A stretch of DNA of 64,000 nt from Diadema setosum (lineage: Eukaryota; Echinodermata; Echinoidea; Diadematoida; Diadematidae), in NCBI RefSeq assembly GCF_964275005.1, contig NC_092704.1:4994548-5058547 (forward strand), written 5' to 3'. Shown piece after piece: positions 35,100 through 47,126 of the stretch (its first letter is position 1; each line of letters opens with the position of its first letter). Position numbers and translations under genes: made by a program. Below the pieces are notes generated by a model. The model saw nothing but the letters and a program-made list of their open reading frames with translations, had not been told where the DNA came from and ran no database searches.

Positions 35100-36289
35100 T
35101 CAGTTGGTACAGTGGACTCCTATTATAACAAAGTCCTCAGGACCGGCAGTTTTCTCATGGTTTATCATTTCTTTTACCTGCAACTGTGAGACACTGTGTA
35201 TTGTATGGATGGATGGAGTTATAAGGGGGAACATCTGTGCCCATTTCCCAAATTTTGCTTTATCACAGTATCTTGACACTTTGCTTTGCATATAGGATTG
35301 CTTGTTCCAGAGACAGAATGCTCAATGCCATTCAGAACAGGGTTTTCTAGTCGTACATGTAATAACAAAATTACACAAAACTTGTATCACTAGTACAGAT
35401 ACATTTGTATGCCAACATTTAACAGTAAGTGCTAATGGTTCTCTCCACAGTACGATAATCAGTGTTTATACAGTATACCTCTGGCTTTTATCCTTTATTA
35501 AGAAGAGATTACTTACAACTGGAGTTGGTGACATGTGATATTTCTACAGGGAGAACCACATGGGTACTATGGCTGAAACAACTCTGCAATGTGTAATAAA
35601 GTTCTTTGTGAAAGATTACTTGCAAAAAGAATATAAAAATGGTTACATTTCAATATAACAAAACCTTCTAGGACAGACTATACATGTACATAGAATTCTC
35701 CATGCACGACGTTCACCTCAGTTGAACTAAAGAACATTTTCATGTCAGAATATCAAAGTGTTGATTTGATGAGGCAGATTCTTTGACATACTAATTACAT
35801 ACATGTAATCAATACCGTTCAAACATAAAATTCAAACAGAGTTGTTATAAATGGGTCAGAGTTATCATTAATTTCATGATCAATCATAAACTCTAGATAT
35901 AATTACGCTGTCATTATACATGTACACTTGGAATATCAAATTGATCTGCCACAGCCACAATACTTTAATGTGGAAATATAAACTGTGTACTAATGAGTTT
36001 TGCAGGCCTAACTGGACAGAAGCCTCATACATTGTATGCCACCACTGGCAAGCTAGACATGTCTTGGCACATGAAGAATAAAAGAGGTAACATTAAAGCA
36101 ACCTTAACAACCCCATTTTTTTATTTCAAAGATTGCCCTCACTTGCAACAAAAATTAGATTAGAATGAAGTTCACCCAAAGATTACCATTGTGTGTGTGT
36201 GTGTGTGTGTGGTGTGTGTTGGAAGAACAGTTGTTTTGTGCTGATGGTAAGCTAAACTCCTTTGTTTCCTCATGTGATCATCGAACCTG
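35100..36289 (-). pseudogene. zinc-finger family remnant and shared downstream DNA
   Basis: 35130-35360 resembles the 5' coding exons of the local zinc-finger genes: TTACCTGCAACTGTGAG recurs at 52877, and CATTCAGAACAGGGTT recurs at 41594 inside the first zinc-finger gene. 35240-36170 is colinear with 57580-58675 plus 61204-61500, the DNA flanking the second gene; shared blocks include GCTTTATCACAG, ATTTCATGATCAATCATAAA, ATCAAATTGATCTGCCACAG and AAGAGGTAACATTAAA. It therefore lies downstream of a zinc-finger gene in both places. Frames are broken. ATCTG at 35233-35237 is the unoccupied counterpart of the Gypsy insertion site at 52937. A (GT)n run lies at 36189-36211. Confidence 0.65.
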
Positions 36290-37441
36290 CAACAGTGGAC
36301 CCACGATTTGAGGTAGATGTGTAGCCATGCTTGGGATCGTACACGGACATGTAGCGACTGAGGGACCCACTCTGTGTGAAGCACCTTTAACAAACTTTGC
36401 AGTGGAATGGCTTCTCCCCCGTGTGCACCTTAAAAATGGTGAATCATATTTTTCTTTAATATTAATTTCCCACACACTTTGCACTAATCTCTTTTTACAA
36501 AAGAGTGCTTGGATCCCTCCCACTCCGACTCACTTTGGTGTTCATGTGATTTCATCCTCTTCTTTGACACATCAAGACAGGTTGCCCTCACAGTCTCACT
36601 AAACGAATCTGGGTTAGCCGTATCATATGTGTGCTTGGGACCATGCAAACACATGTGCCGTTTGAGGTTTGTATTCCATGAGAAGCACTTTGAACAAACT
36701 TTACAGCGGAATGGCTTCTCCCCTGTGTGCACTCTCACGTGGACCTTCATATTGCGCTGCAATATGGATTTTCCGCACACTTTGCACTGCTGTTTGCATC
36801 TCAATTGGGACTTGCTTTGGTCTTCAAATGAATTCTTCTGCTTTTTTGACACATCAAGAGAGGTGGTGCTCATAGTCTAACTAAACAAATGTGGGTTAGA
36901 ATTATATGTATGCTTGGGACCATGCAAAGACATGTGGCGTTTGAGGTGTGTATTCCGTGAGAAGCACCTTGAACAAACTTTACAGCGGAATGGTTTCTCC
37001 CCCGTATGCACCCTCATGTGGACCTTCATATGGTGCTTATATATGGATTTCCTGCACACCTTGCACTGCTCTCTTACAATGAAGTCCTTGGATTTCTTCG
37101 ACTGGGGCTTGATGGTGTCCATGTGATTTCATCCTTTTCTGTGACACATCAAAAGAGGTTGTGCTCATTGTAGACTTACTAAACCAATACTGGTTAGCGT
37201 TATATGTATGCTTTGGACCAAGCAAAGACATATGCCATTTGAGGGAGTCCTTTCTTGCGAAGGACCTTGAACAAACTTTACAGCGGAATGGCTTTTCCCC
37301 CGTGTGCACTCTCATGTGGACCTTCATTTGCTGCTTAAATATGGATTTCCAGCACACTTTGCACTGCTGTTGTTTGCGTCTCCTCAATTGGGACTTGCTT
37401 TGTTCTTCAAATGAATTTATCTGCTTTTTTGACACTATCAA
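36278..37441 (-). pseudogene. decayed 3' modules of the long zinc-finger gene
   Basis: Three more two-finger modules and a degraded fourth follow the long reading frame, but out of frame. 37037-37441 has [20 protein letters not shown] and a canonical finger; 36877-37122 has [20 protein letters not shown] and a finger; 36484-36873 has [20 protein letters not shown] and a finger; 36278-36480 holds a scrambled pair. Compared with intact modules I see one extra T near 37434, a second frame change between 37037 and 37122, a TAG at 36877-36879 where other modules have GAG, and a frame change near 36484-36523. These fingers are probably no longer translated with the main protein, or reflect sequence error. 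Confidence 0.75.
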
Positions 37442-40400
37442 GAGAGGTTGTGCTTATAGTCTCACTAAACAAAGCTGGGTTAGCATTATCATATATATGC
37501 TTGGGACCATGCAAAGACATATGCCGTTTGAGGTGTGTATTCCGTGAGAAGCACTTTGAACAAACTTTACAGCAGAATGGCTTCTCCCCCGTGTGCACCC
37601 TCATGTGGGCTTTCATATTGTGCTGAAATATGGATTTCCCGCACACATTGCACTGCTTTTGCTTTCGTCTCTTTGATTGGGGCTTCCTTTGGTTTTCATA
37701 TGAATCCATCCACTTCTTTGACACATTAAGAGAGCTTGTGCTCATAATCTCAGTAAAAGAATCTGGGTTAGCATTATCATATTTGTGCTTGGGACAAAGC
37801 AAAGACATATCAAGAGAGGTTGCCCTCACTGTCTCACTAAACGAATTTGGGTTAGTTGTATCACATGTGTGCATGTGACCAAGCAAAGACATGTGCCGTT
37901 TGAGGGACCCTTTCTGTGAGAAGCGCCTTGAACAAACTTTGCATTGGAATGGCTTCTCCCCTGTGTGCACCCTCAAGTGGATCCTCATAGACTTCTTTAA
38001 CGTGGCTTTCCCGCAAACTTTGCACTGCTCTCTTTTTACAAAAGAGTGCTTGTGTCTCTGACATTGGGGCTTTCTTTGGTGCTCATGTGAATTCATCCTT
38101 TTCTGTGACACATCAAGAGGGGTTGCCCTCACTGTCTCACTAAACGAATTTGGTTTAGTCATAGCACATGTGTGCATGTGACCGTGCAAAGACATGTGCC
38201 GTTTGAGGGACCCCTTCTGTGAGAAGCGCCTTGAACAAACTTTGCATTGGAATGGCTTCTCCCCCGTGTGCACCCTCATGTGGATCCTCATATTGCTTAA
38301 TATTAATTTCCCACACACTTTGCACTGCTCTCTTTTCACAGAAGAGTGTTTGGATCCCTCCCACTCCAGCTCACTCTCGTATTCATGTGATTTCATCCTC
38401 TTTGACACATCAGGATAGGTTGCCCTTACAGTCTCACTAAACGAATCTGCGTTAGCCGTATTATATGTGTGCTTGGGACCATGGAGCAAAAACATGTGCC
38501 GTTTGAGGGAGTTCTTTCTTGCAAAGCACTTTGAACAAACTTTACAGCGGAATGGCTTTCCCCCCGTGTGCACTCTCATGTGGACCTTCATATGCTGCTT
38601 AAATATGGATTTCCCGCACACTTTGCACTGCTGTTGTTTGCGTCTCCTCAATTGGGACTTGCTTTGTTCTTCAAATGAATTCATCTGCTTTTTTGACACA
38701 TCAAGAGAGGTTGTGCTTATAGTCTCACTAAACAAAGCTGGGTTAGCATTATCATATGTATGCTTGGGACCATGCAAAGACATATGCCGTTTGAGGTGTG
38801 TATTCCGTGAGAAGCACTTTGAACAAACTTTACAGCAGAATGGCTTCTCCCCCGTGTGCACCCTCATGTGGGCTTTCATATTGTGCTGAAATATGGATTT
38901 CCCGCACACATTGCACTGCTTTTTCTTTCGTCTCTTTGATTGGGGCTTCCTTTGGTTTTCATATGAATCCATCCATTTCTTTGACACATTAAGAGAGCTT
39001 GTGCTCATAATCTCAGTAAAAGAATCTGGGTTAGCATTATCATATTTGTGCTTGGGACAAAGCAAAGACATATCAAGAGAGGTTGCCCTCACTGTCTCAC
39101 TAAACGAATTTGGGTTAGTTGTATCACATGTGTGCATGTGACCAAGCAAAGACATGTGCCGTTTGAGGGACCCTTTCTGTGAGAAGCGCCTTGAACAAAC
39201 TTTGCATTGGAATGGCTTCTCCCCTGTGTGCACCCTCAAGTGGATCCTCATATACTTCTTTAACGTGGCTTTCCCGCAAACTTTGCACTGCTCTCTTTTT
39301 ACAAAAGGGTGCTTGTGTCTCTGCCATTGGGGCTTTCTTTGGTGCTCATGTGATTTCATCCTTTTCTGTGACACATCAAGAGGGGTTGCCCTCACTGTCT
39401 CACTAAACGAATTTAGTTTAGTCATAGCACATGTGTGCATGTGACCGTGCAAAGACATGTGCCGTTTCAGGGACCCACTCTGTGTGAAGCACTTTGAACA
39501 AACTTTGCAGCGGAATGGCTTCTCCCCCGTGTGCACCCTCATGTGGATCCTCATATTGCTTAATATTGATTTCCCACACACTTTGCACTGCTCTCTTTTC
39601 ACAGAAGAGTGTTTGGATCCCTCCCACTCCAGCTCACTCTTGTATTCATGTGATTTCATCCTCTTTGACACATCAGGATAGGTTGCCCTTACAGTCTCAC
39701 TAAACGAATCTGCGTTAGCCGTATTATATGTGTGCTTGGGACCATGGAGCAAAAACATGTGCCGTTTGAGGGAGTTCTTTCTTGCAAAGCACTTTGAACA
39801 AACTTTACAGCGGAATGGCTTTTCCCCCGTGTGCACTCTCATGTGGACCTTCATATGCTGCTTAAATATGGATTTCCCGCACACTTTGCACTGCTGTTGT
39901 TTGCGTCTCCTCAATTGGGACTTGCTTTGTTCTTCAAATGAATTCATCTGCTTTTTTGACACATCAAGAGAGGTTGTGCTTATAGTCTCACTAAACAAAG
40001 CTGGGTTAGCATTATCATATGTATGCTTGGGACCATGCAAAGACATATGCCGTTTGAGGTGTGTATTCCGTGAGAAGCACTTTGAACAAACTTTACAGCA
40101 GAATGGCTTCTCCCCCGTGTGCACCCTCATGTGGGCTTTCATATTGTGCTGAAATATGGATTTCCCGCACACGTTGCACTGCTTTTGCTTTCGTCTCTTT
40201 GATTGGGGCTTCCTTTGGTTTTCATATGAATCCATCCACTTCTTTGACACATTAAGAGAGCTTGTGCTCATAATCTCAGTAAAAGAATCTGGGTTAGCAT
40301 TATCATATGTATGCTTGGGACCATGCAAAGACATATGCCGTTTGAGGTGTGTATTCCGTGAGAAGCACTTTGAACAAAATTTACAGCAGAATGGCTTCTC

Positions 40401-41620
40401 CCCCGTGTGCACCCTCATGTGGGCTTTCATATTGTGCTGAAATATGGATTTCCCGCACACGTTGCACTGCTTTTGCTTTCGTCTCTTTGATTGGGGCTTC
40501 CTTTGGTTTTCATATGAATCCATCCACTTCTTTGACACATTAAGAGAGCTTGTGCTCATAATCTCAGTAAAAGAATCTGGGTTAGCATTATCATATTTGT
40601 GCTTGGGACAAAGCAAAGACATATCAAGAGAGGTTGCCCTCACTGTCTCACTAAACGAATTTGGGTTAGTTGTATCACATGTGTGCATGTGACCAAGCAA
40701 AAACATGTGCCGTTTGAGGGACCCTTTCTGTGAGAAGCACTTTGAACAAACTTTGCAGCGGAATGGCTTCTCCCCTGTGTGCACCCTCATGTGGACCCTC
40801 ATATAGTGCTTTAATACAGATTTCCCGCACACTTTGCACTGCTCTCTTAGAAATGAGTGCATGTGTCCCTTTAATTGGGGCTTGCTTTGGTGTTCGTATT
40901 TCATCCTCTCTTGGGATACATCATGATAGATTGCCCTCATAGTCAAGCTAAAGAAATCTTGGTTACAGGTATCATATGCTCGCTTGGGATCGTGTACAAA
41001 CATATGTCGTTTGAGGTGTCCACTTCGTGAGAAGCACCTTGAACAAACTTTACATCGGAATGGCTTCTCACCTGTGTGCACCTTCAAGTGGTGATGCATA
41101 TTTTTCTTTGATATGGATTTCTCGCACACTTTGCACTGTTTTCTAGCAGCAATGTGCTTGGGTCCCTTTGACTTCAGCTTGCCTTGGTGTTTGTGCAATT
41201 TCATCCTCTTCTGTGACACATGATGGGGTGCCCCTAAAGTCTCACTGAAGGAATCTGGGTTGTAGGCATCACTTGATATATGGCTGGTAAGATTTTTTTC
41301 TTGGGGGTCTGCAGCGTGTGTAAGCCTTTCTCCTCTAAGACCAAGTGCTAGGAAAACCAGCCCCTCCTTATCCTCTGCTGGTACATCTTGCCCTGTTGAA
41401 ACTGATGGGGCTGTATTAGTCTTCTCACTGTCCACTGATGGTGTGTCATTCATCACCCCTGCAATTGCCAGGCACTTTGCATTACTTGCAACACGTGCAG
41501 AGTTGCAATGTTGGTCGGATCCTGCTTCATAATAGTCTCTCTGAATTCCATTTTGATTAAGAGTGCTTGTCCGCGACACAGAATCCTCATCACCATTCAG
41601 AACAGGGTTCTTTGTTTCAC
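37407..41620 (-). CDS. multi-module C2H2 zinc-finger protein, last exon
   Basis: One open frame of about 1400 codons. The frame is open up to 41753, but I place the exon start at 41620 because a good acceptor, ATTTCAACAG, precedes GTGAAACAAA there; upstream exons are not identified. About 160 N-terminal residues of this exon hold no known domain (no KRAB or BTB seen) but include [20 protein letters not shown], conserved in the 52.6-kb paralogue. Then come 12 modules. Each has a first finger C-x2-C-x11-H-x3-H (x10 in two modules), TGEKPF, a canonical C-x2-C-x12-H finger, and a 50-70 residue linker with an SFSET...TSLDVSKK-like core: 24 fingers. Some second fingers have a lengthened H-x-H end. 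A 1263-bp (421-codon) block is repeated, nearly identical, at 37441-38703 and 38704-39966 and in part beyond; one 288-bp module is duplicated at 40156/40444. Likely a nuclear DNA-binding protein; its target is unknown. The frame ends after a one-base insertion near 37434. Confidence 0.85.
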
Positions 41621-41630
41621 CTGTTGAAAT
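41614..41630 (-). promoter_or_regulatory. predicted splice acceptor of zinc-finger exon
   Basis: On the minus strand TTATTTCAACAG precedes GTGAAACAAAGAACC. Reading frame and paralogue similarity begin here; upstream translated sequence is hydrophobic and unlike the rest. Confidence 0.55.
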
Positions 41631-42394
41631 AACAAAATGACATAAAACTAGTTGTATTGCATTATCAAGCAACAATGGTTCCCTCCCTAACACCATAATC
41701 AGTGTTATCACATTCATGGTTTTCATCTTTTTAAGAAAGATTTCAAAATACAAGAATGAGTAGCATGATCTGACATATCACCAGGAAAAGGCAGTAAAAC
41801 AACCAAATATTGTGTGCATCAAGATTCTTTGTGCAGGATTGTGTGGAAAACCTTGTATTTTAGTGACCCTGCACTACAAAACCAACAAAAAGTTGTCAGA
41901 CATAAATTAGTTGAGGGCCAATTCTGTCAGACGGCAAGTCAAAGATAACACACGTTATATATGGGACATTTCAGAGGCCTTTGTGGCCTGAAAAATAGTG
42001 TAAATGGCCTCTGATTATACTAAACTTCATCATGGTGATGGTCATCTAGGAGAAGTATAATCATGTAAAAAAAAAAGGAGAAAAATGAAAAAATTACCAT
42101 GACATTCATATTTCAGAAATTAAAAGAAAATCTTTGTCATAATGCATGAGACCAGAAAAAAAAGAAGTTTTTGAAACATTTTTTTTTTTACCCTGAAAAA
42201 TCTCTAAAAGTATCTGATTTTGCAACTTCTACCTCAGTATTATAATAGTCACAACATTCATGATGTCTATTGTCATGAGGCAAACAGCTCCAACTACATG
42301 TACATATTCTATTTAAAGGGGATGGCTAGTATCCAATCAGTGGGAATCAATAGAAATGCTGGGGGATGATTGCTCCAATCCTTGTGGGATTCAT
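41631..42394. other. no gene seen (probable intron)
   Basis: A+T-rich sequence upstream of the zinc-finger exon. No further exon could be supported. Confidence 0.45.
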
Positions 42395-42398
42395 TTAA

Positions 42399-42495
42399 CC
42401 CCAACTAGGCTGGGCAAGATATCACGCGGAACATCGAGGGGGGGGGGGGATCCGAGGGGCTCGGAGCCCTACCCCCTCCCCCGGCCTAGTTAGGG
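42399..42495. mobile_element. 97-bp TTAA MITE
   Basis: TTAA flanks both sides (42395-42398 and 42496-42499). Ends CCCCAACTAGGCTGGG and CCCGGCCTAGTTAGGG are inverted with small differences. The centre is G- and C-tract rich. TTAA duplications point to piggyBac- or Kolobok-type mobilisation. Confidence 0.75.
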
Positions 42496-42736
42496 TTAAG
42501 AGTACATTATATATTGTGTGAAAATTATTTGCTTCAGATTGGTCTCATATTCAAGTAATGTGCAGTTCAATGTTTTCAAGTTAGCATGACTGTACAGTGT
42601 CAGGCTGTTAACTATCCCCACGAAACTGTACTGTCATGTTAACTTGGAATCATGAGATCTTGCACTGGACAGACACATGTAGGTACCCATGCCATGTACC
42701 GGATTGTATTCCAAGTACAATCAATGTAACTTTTAA

Positions 42737-43264
42737 GTCCATCTTCATAGACATGCAGATTGAGTGAATGCAGCAAGAGAATCCATCATACAGTTGGAGT
42801 TTGAGGAAAATCGAGCAATTTGTTCAGAAGTTATGAATTTTGGAAGTTTGTGCTCTAACAGTCACTGCTGGATGAAAATACTGCAGCTTGTGATGTCACA
42901 TGTGTAGAACGATAATAACAAACATATAAAGACAGTTTGACATATTTTCACTTTTCTCGCATCACAAAAGAGCACTTGACTTGCCTCTGCCAGAAGGTAG
43001 GGGGAATGATATTAGGCATTACCCTTAACATATACGTCAGTGGCCAAAGAAATGTGCAAATGTTTCGTGAAATTCTTTTTATATTTTCCTTATATCGTTC
43101 TATGCATATCATACACTGTAGCAGTTTTCTCATCCAGCAGTGGCTGCACAGAAACTTCAAAATTTCATAACTTTAAAAATGATTTCCCCCAAACTTTACT
43201 TATGACAGTGTTTTACTAATATTGCTGCATTCACTCAATCCACGTTTGTTGGTGGACTTGTCCT
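42737..43264. mobile_element. TTAA fold-back MITE (528 bp)
   Basis: Flanked by TTAA at 42733-42736 and 43265-43268. Long imperfect inverted arms: GATTGAGTGAATGCAGCAA near 42758 and TTGCTGCATTCACTCAATC near 43221; arms resume inside with AAGTTATGAATTTTG and CAAAATTTCATAACTTT. Related to 56890-57447 and to the remnant at 1560-1870. Overlapping frames on both strands are palindrome by-products. Confidence 0.75.
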
Positions 43265-43350
43265 TTAATAGAGTAATAGGCCACCATACACGTTAAAGTC
43301 AATGATGATTGAAATTATCATTGGCAAGTATACGAGTCTCTTTTATAATG

Positions 43351-43575
43351 TAACTAGAAATGTCGCTATGGCAATTGGCTGCCTCCGCCATGGCAATTGG
43401 CTGCCTCCGCCATAATGCATGGTTCTCCCAGTGTAGGTTTAGAGTACAAGTATGTCTTGACAAAGTAAGTTAACAGTTTCACAAACTGGCTAAAAAATAA
43501 AATCATGTTTGTCACAAATGTGTCGAGTGTTTATTTTCCTTGAACTGGATTTCATTTGAATGAATGGCTAACCAT
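43351..43575 (+). mobile_element. TGACC-rich element, copy 5 (5' fragment)
   Basis: Starts CTAGAAATGTCGCTATGGCA and keeps the first ~220 bp of the family, with a local duplication of GGCAATTGGCTGCCTCCGCC. The 3' part is missing. Confidence 0.7.
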
Positions 43576-45236
43576 CTGTGCATTATCATTGCATAATGTT
43601 TTACTGACAATATGGCATTGTGCTTTATAAAACTATACACAGTACATCTGTACTGGTAATAGGCCTACTCCGTATAACATTCATTTTTCGTCAGTGTAGT
43701 CTAGAACTCGAACTATTTTTTTGAGGGGGGGGGGGGGAGGGAACGTTGGTATATGGTACGATTACGCATTTTTTGTGTATGTGTGTAGGTCTTTTGGTGT
43801 TGTACCATTTGTATACAACACAAGACTTATCTATGTCAAGCTCTGCTTATGGTAACAGTCCCTTCTATTAATTTCTTTTTTTTTCACATATGAATACAGT
43901 ATGTCTCTACATGTTGCTTTGATTTATGTTATTAGAGATTGATGTTATGAACTTGACATTTTTTTATTGATTTGTATATTTAATCTCCTTTTGCATACTC
44001 TCTATCACTTTGTTCTCACATGTTGTTTTATCTGGAGAAACAAAATGCAGAAATAAAACCAAACCAAACCAATCCAAACTCTCTTCGCTTTATTCTACGG
44101 CATTACAATTCAAATACAGCTCTACAGGGCCGGTGGAACCTTGGGGGGGGGGGGGCCCTCGGGGCTCAACCCCCCACTTTTTTGAACCCTTACATAGGAG
44201 CTTACATGTATGTAGTCACCTCTTTGCTTCCCTCCCCACCCACTTCTTTGTTAAACCCTGGAGGTGGCACAAAAACAAAAAAAAAAAAATAGAGGGAATG
44301 AAACCATTGAGCGTAGTAAGGCCATTGTTTTCCTTGTTTTTTCTTTTGCGTGAAGACTTTTCTTTTGTTTTATTTGTTCATTTTTTGTTTGTTTTTTTTT
44401 TTTTACTTGTCAGCCAAAGTGGTGGAATGAGAAAGATACGCTGAAGATCTTTTTTTTTTTTTAAGTGGAGCCGATGTTGCACTGACGGCCTTTTTGTTTT
44501 GTTTGTATTTTTTGTTTGTTTTTCTTGTTAGCTCATGAAACCCGGAAATTGGACCCTTCCCCCATACTTCTGAAAATGTGGCACCAGCCATGCTCTGAAG
44601 GCGGCGACGATAAACAGATGATATCAGACTGAGTGTGTAAAGATATGAATACATGTCACTCACGAAGACAACAATGTGCTGCCTAGTGCTAAAGCTGCAT
44701 CAACAAGATGCATCAATCTATAAATAGATCAAACTCGTACAGATTTTGCCTAATTCCCTGGCTCAAATCTACTGACAGTGCTGTAACAGCGCAAGTGTCT
44801 ATTATAGCAGTGCTCTTACAGCTCTTTCTGTGCAGTCATTGTAATCACGTGGTTAGTGGCTGATTTGCTAGTGACTTGTTAGCGCTTTCGAACAAACCTC
44901 CCATTAACAGCATTTCTGTGCTGCCGGCACAAGTTTGCACATCTTTCTACTACGGTGGTCACATATCCATGCCAAATTCAAAGCCAAATGCTCATATACT
45001 GAGGGAGTTACGTAACTGAATCCGCAGTATTCTTTAATTCTATTCAAAATATGCTGTTACCATGACAAATCCAGTGATTTTGGCAGTGAAACTTCAAACA
45101 TTTATATGAAGGGCTTACAAAAAAATATCCTCAATATCTGCTGATTTAACATTGCTGCAGTCTTTGCTGCATTCGTTTGTTAGCAGTTGGGGTATACTTT
45201 TAATGCTCAATGTTAAATCCATACACATACAATAGG
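43576..45236. other. no gene seen; homopolymer tracts
   Basis: Poly-G tracts near 43726-43738 and 44143-44155 (the latter after CAGGGCCGGTGGAACC, reminiscent of the MITE end at 26059), poly-A/T runs and A+T-rich DNA. Frames at 44010-44663 run through these tracts and are not supported. Confidence 0.45.
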
Positions 45237-46060
45237 TCAAAAGGAGAATAAAATCAAGACCTTTCTTTCCTTCGAGAACTCTCGAGTTGCAAGATTCGGC
45301 GCATGCCCTTCTTCATTGTGGATGAGCATGTGTTTCTTGAGTCTATAAGGTGTTCCACATAACTTCCGGCAAATGTGGCAGACAGAGGGTTTTGGAAACT
45401 GCTCTGGCACACCATTCTGTTCTTCATCTTTTCTAGGAGCATGTACATAAACACCATTCTGTACTTCATCTTTTCTAGGAGCATGTACATAATCTTGTAT
45501 GAGAACTTGAATCTTCCTATGTGTTTCCAGATTCCAGCCATGTGGAGAGCACCTGGAACTACACTTGCACTTCAACACATTTCTCCAGGCAAGGGTTTCT
45601 TGTGGGTGCAGCTCATTGTGCTTGTTAAGATCCCATTCCTTGAAAAAGGTCTTTGAAGACATTTCATACTTGTAAATGGATTGCCCAAAATGTAGTTGTA
45701 ATTCTTCAGGATGTACTATTCTCGCATGCTTGTTCAGGTCCCACTTTGTCCCGAAGTCTTTTGAACATCACTTGCACTGCAATATTTTTCCCTTCTCATG
45801 TAGTTGCATGGGTTGAGCATGATTGAATAAGTGGCCTCCACAAACATGGCACTCTTCGCTGCTTGTCAAGCATGAGTTCTCACGAGACCCTGAGTTGTAT
45901 TCCATCGAAGTGTCTGTTCTGGCACACATACTTAGGACCTTGGCCAGTGGTCCAAGTTTCCCAGGTACAGACTGTGTCTGACTGGATGCCTCTGATGCCA
46001 AACTTTTCTCAGCATCAGCTCCACCTTGGACTCCGGTGTCCAGAGCATCATCTACTCGTG
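45237..46060 (-). pseudogene. diverged zinc-finger exon with in-frame stop
   Basis: Minus-strand frames share one reading phase across a single stop. 45768-46001 gives a SEECHVCGGHLFNH-type finger start and ends ILQCK; the TGA at 45768-45770 lies between the two cysteines of the next finger, and the frame then continues CSKDFGTKWDLNKH. 45237-45662 holds EWDLNKHNELHPQE, KCKCSSRCSPHGWNLETHRK, and a good finger CHICRKLCGTPYRLKKHMLI with a final H. A 42-bp tandem duplication encodes YVHAPRKDEVQNGV and YVHAPRKDEEQNGV. It differs from the two-finger-module genes. It is either a recently disabled gene or a sequencing error at the TGA. Confidence 0.55.
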
Positions 46061-47126
46061 TATTTCAAAGGAGTCATACAATTTAAGGCAACATTTGTCA
46101 CAAATATCACACAAAGTATTTGAGTTTAACAATATATGTGTATATATATATAAAACATATATGACCGTCCATCACAAAATGAACAAGAGACCTGGGGGTC
46201 TCGCGCTCACCTGAGTATCGCAAGTTCACCTTTCATGCATTCTTGCAGACTCTTACCTGACAACATTAGAAACTTGTGGGGGTAGCTTTGAGAGCTGATG
46301 TCCATTTGCATATCCCATCACACTGGTAAAAATACCTGCCAAGTACCCTGTACTTTATAGAATGTTGGATTATGCAGTTTGGGGAAAAAAGACTTAAAGC
46401 AATATCACTTTGATTCTAAAGAATATTGATTATTACCTAAACAAGGTAGTTTTGCAAGGCAATTGCAGTTGTTATTTTGCAGGGTTAAAGGTCAGCAGTT
46501 GTTTTTTTGCAGGGTCAAAGGTCAGCAGTCAATATTCGTTTCGCCACGTCGCTGCGTGTCGGTTACACACGCCGTATCGTACACAAAACAATGTGTGCAA
46601 ACAGTGCAATCTTCCGGTTTTCGCCATTCACTTTACACAGGGAGGTGGGAAGAAAAAGAGTGGAATCTCTCTCCCCACCACCCTGCATTAAATGTAAACA
46701 TTCCGATCGACCACGAAAAGAAAACATTCCAGGACATCGCTGGGTGTCGGTTAAACGGGCCGCAGAAGAACGGTGATAAATCAACTCATACAAGGTCAAC
46801 CACTTACAGCAGCACTACGCGTCAAACAATGACTAGTCCATTTGTGCTCAATAATTGCACAGTGACCATCAGTTTTACAACTCTCCAAATTTAAACACAA
46901 GTAACAATAAAGTGTAAAAGCGTTCAGATGTTTGAAGTTCGCCTGTTACAACTACATATGTATCTTAATTTGAAGTTGGAGTTGAATGATACATTGATGA
47001 ACAATTTTTCAATTATTTGACATGTTGATGATCTACAGGTAGTCAAATGTGGCTTGATCTATATCATAGTGTATAGCCGTATTCACATATTTTCTTAATT
47101 TACCTAGGGGATAGGTAATAATTATG
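46061..47126. other. no gene seen; CpG-rich patch
   Basis: Contains a (TA)n run at about 46140-46155, a 30-bp tandem duplication GCAGGG(T)YAAAGGTCAGCAGT at about 46479 and 46509, and a CpG-richer stretch 46535-46800 that could be the promoter or first exon of the minus-strand exon at 45.2-46.1 kb. Overlapping frames on three phases show no family features. Confidence 0.35.

Noticed and set aside
36384-40942. Plus-strand frames of 60-140 codons opposite the zinc-finger gene
   Set aside because: They are the antisense shadow of conserved zinc-finger modules.
45768-45770. Selenocysteine read-through of the TGA
   Set aside because: No selenoprotein context, and the position replaces a variable residue of a zinc knuckle; a disabling change or error is simpler.
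46410-46894. A gene in the CpG-rich stretch
   Set aside because: Open frames overlap in three phases on the plus strand and one on the minus, none with recognisable features; a promoter is possible but unproven.
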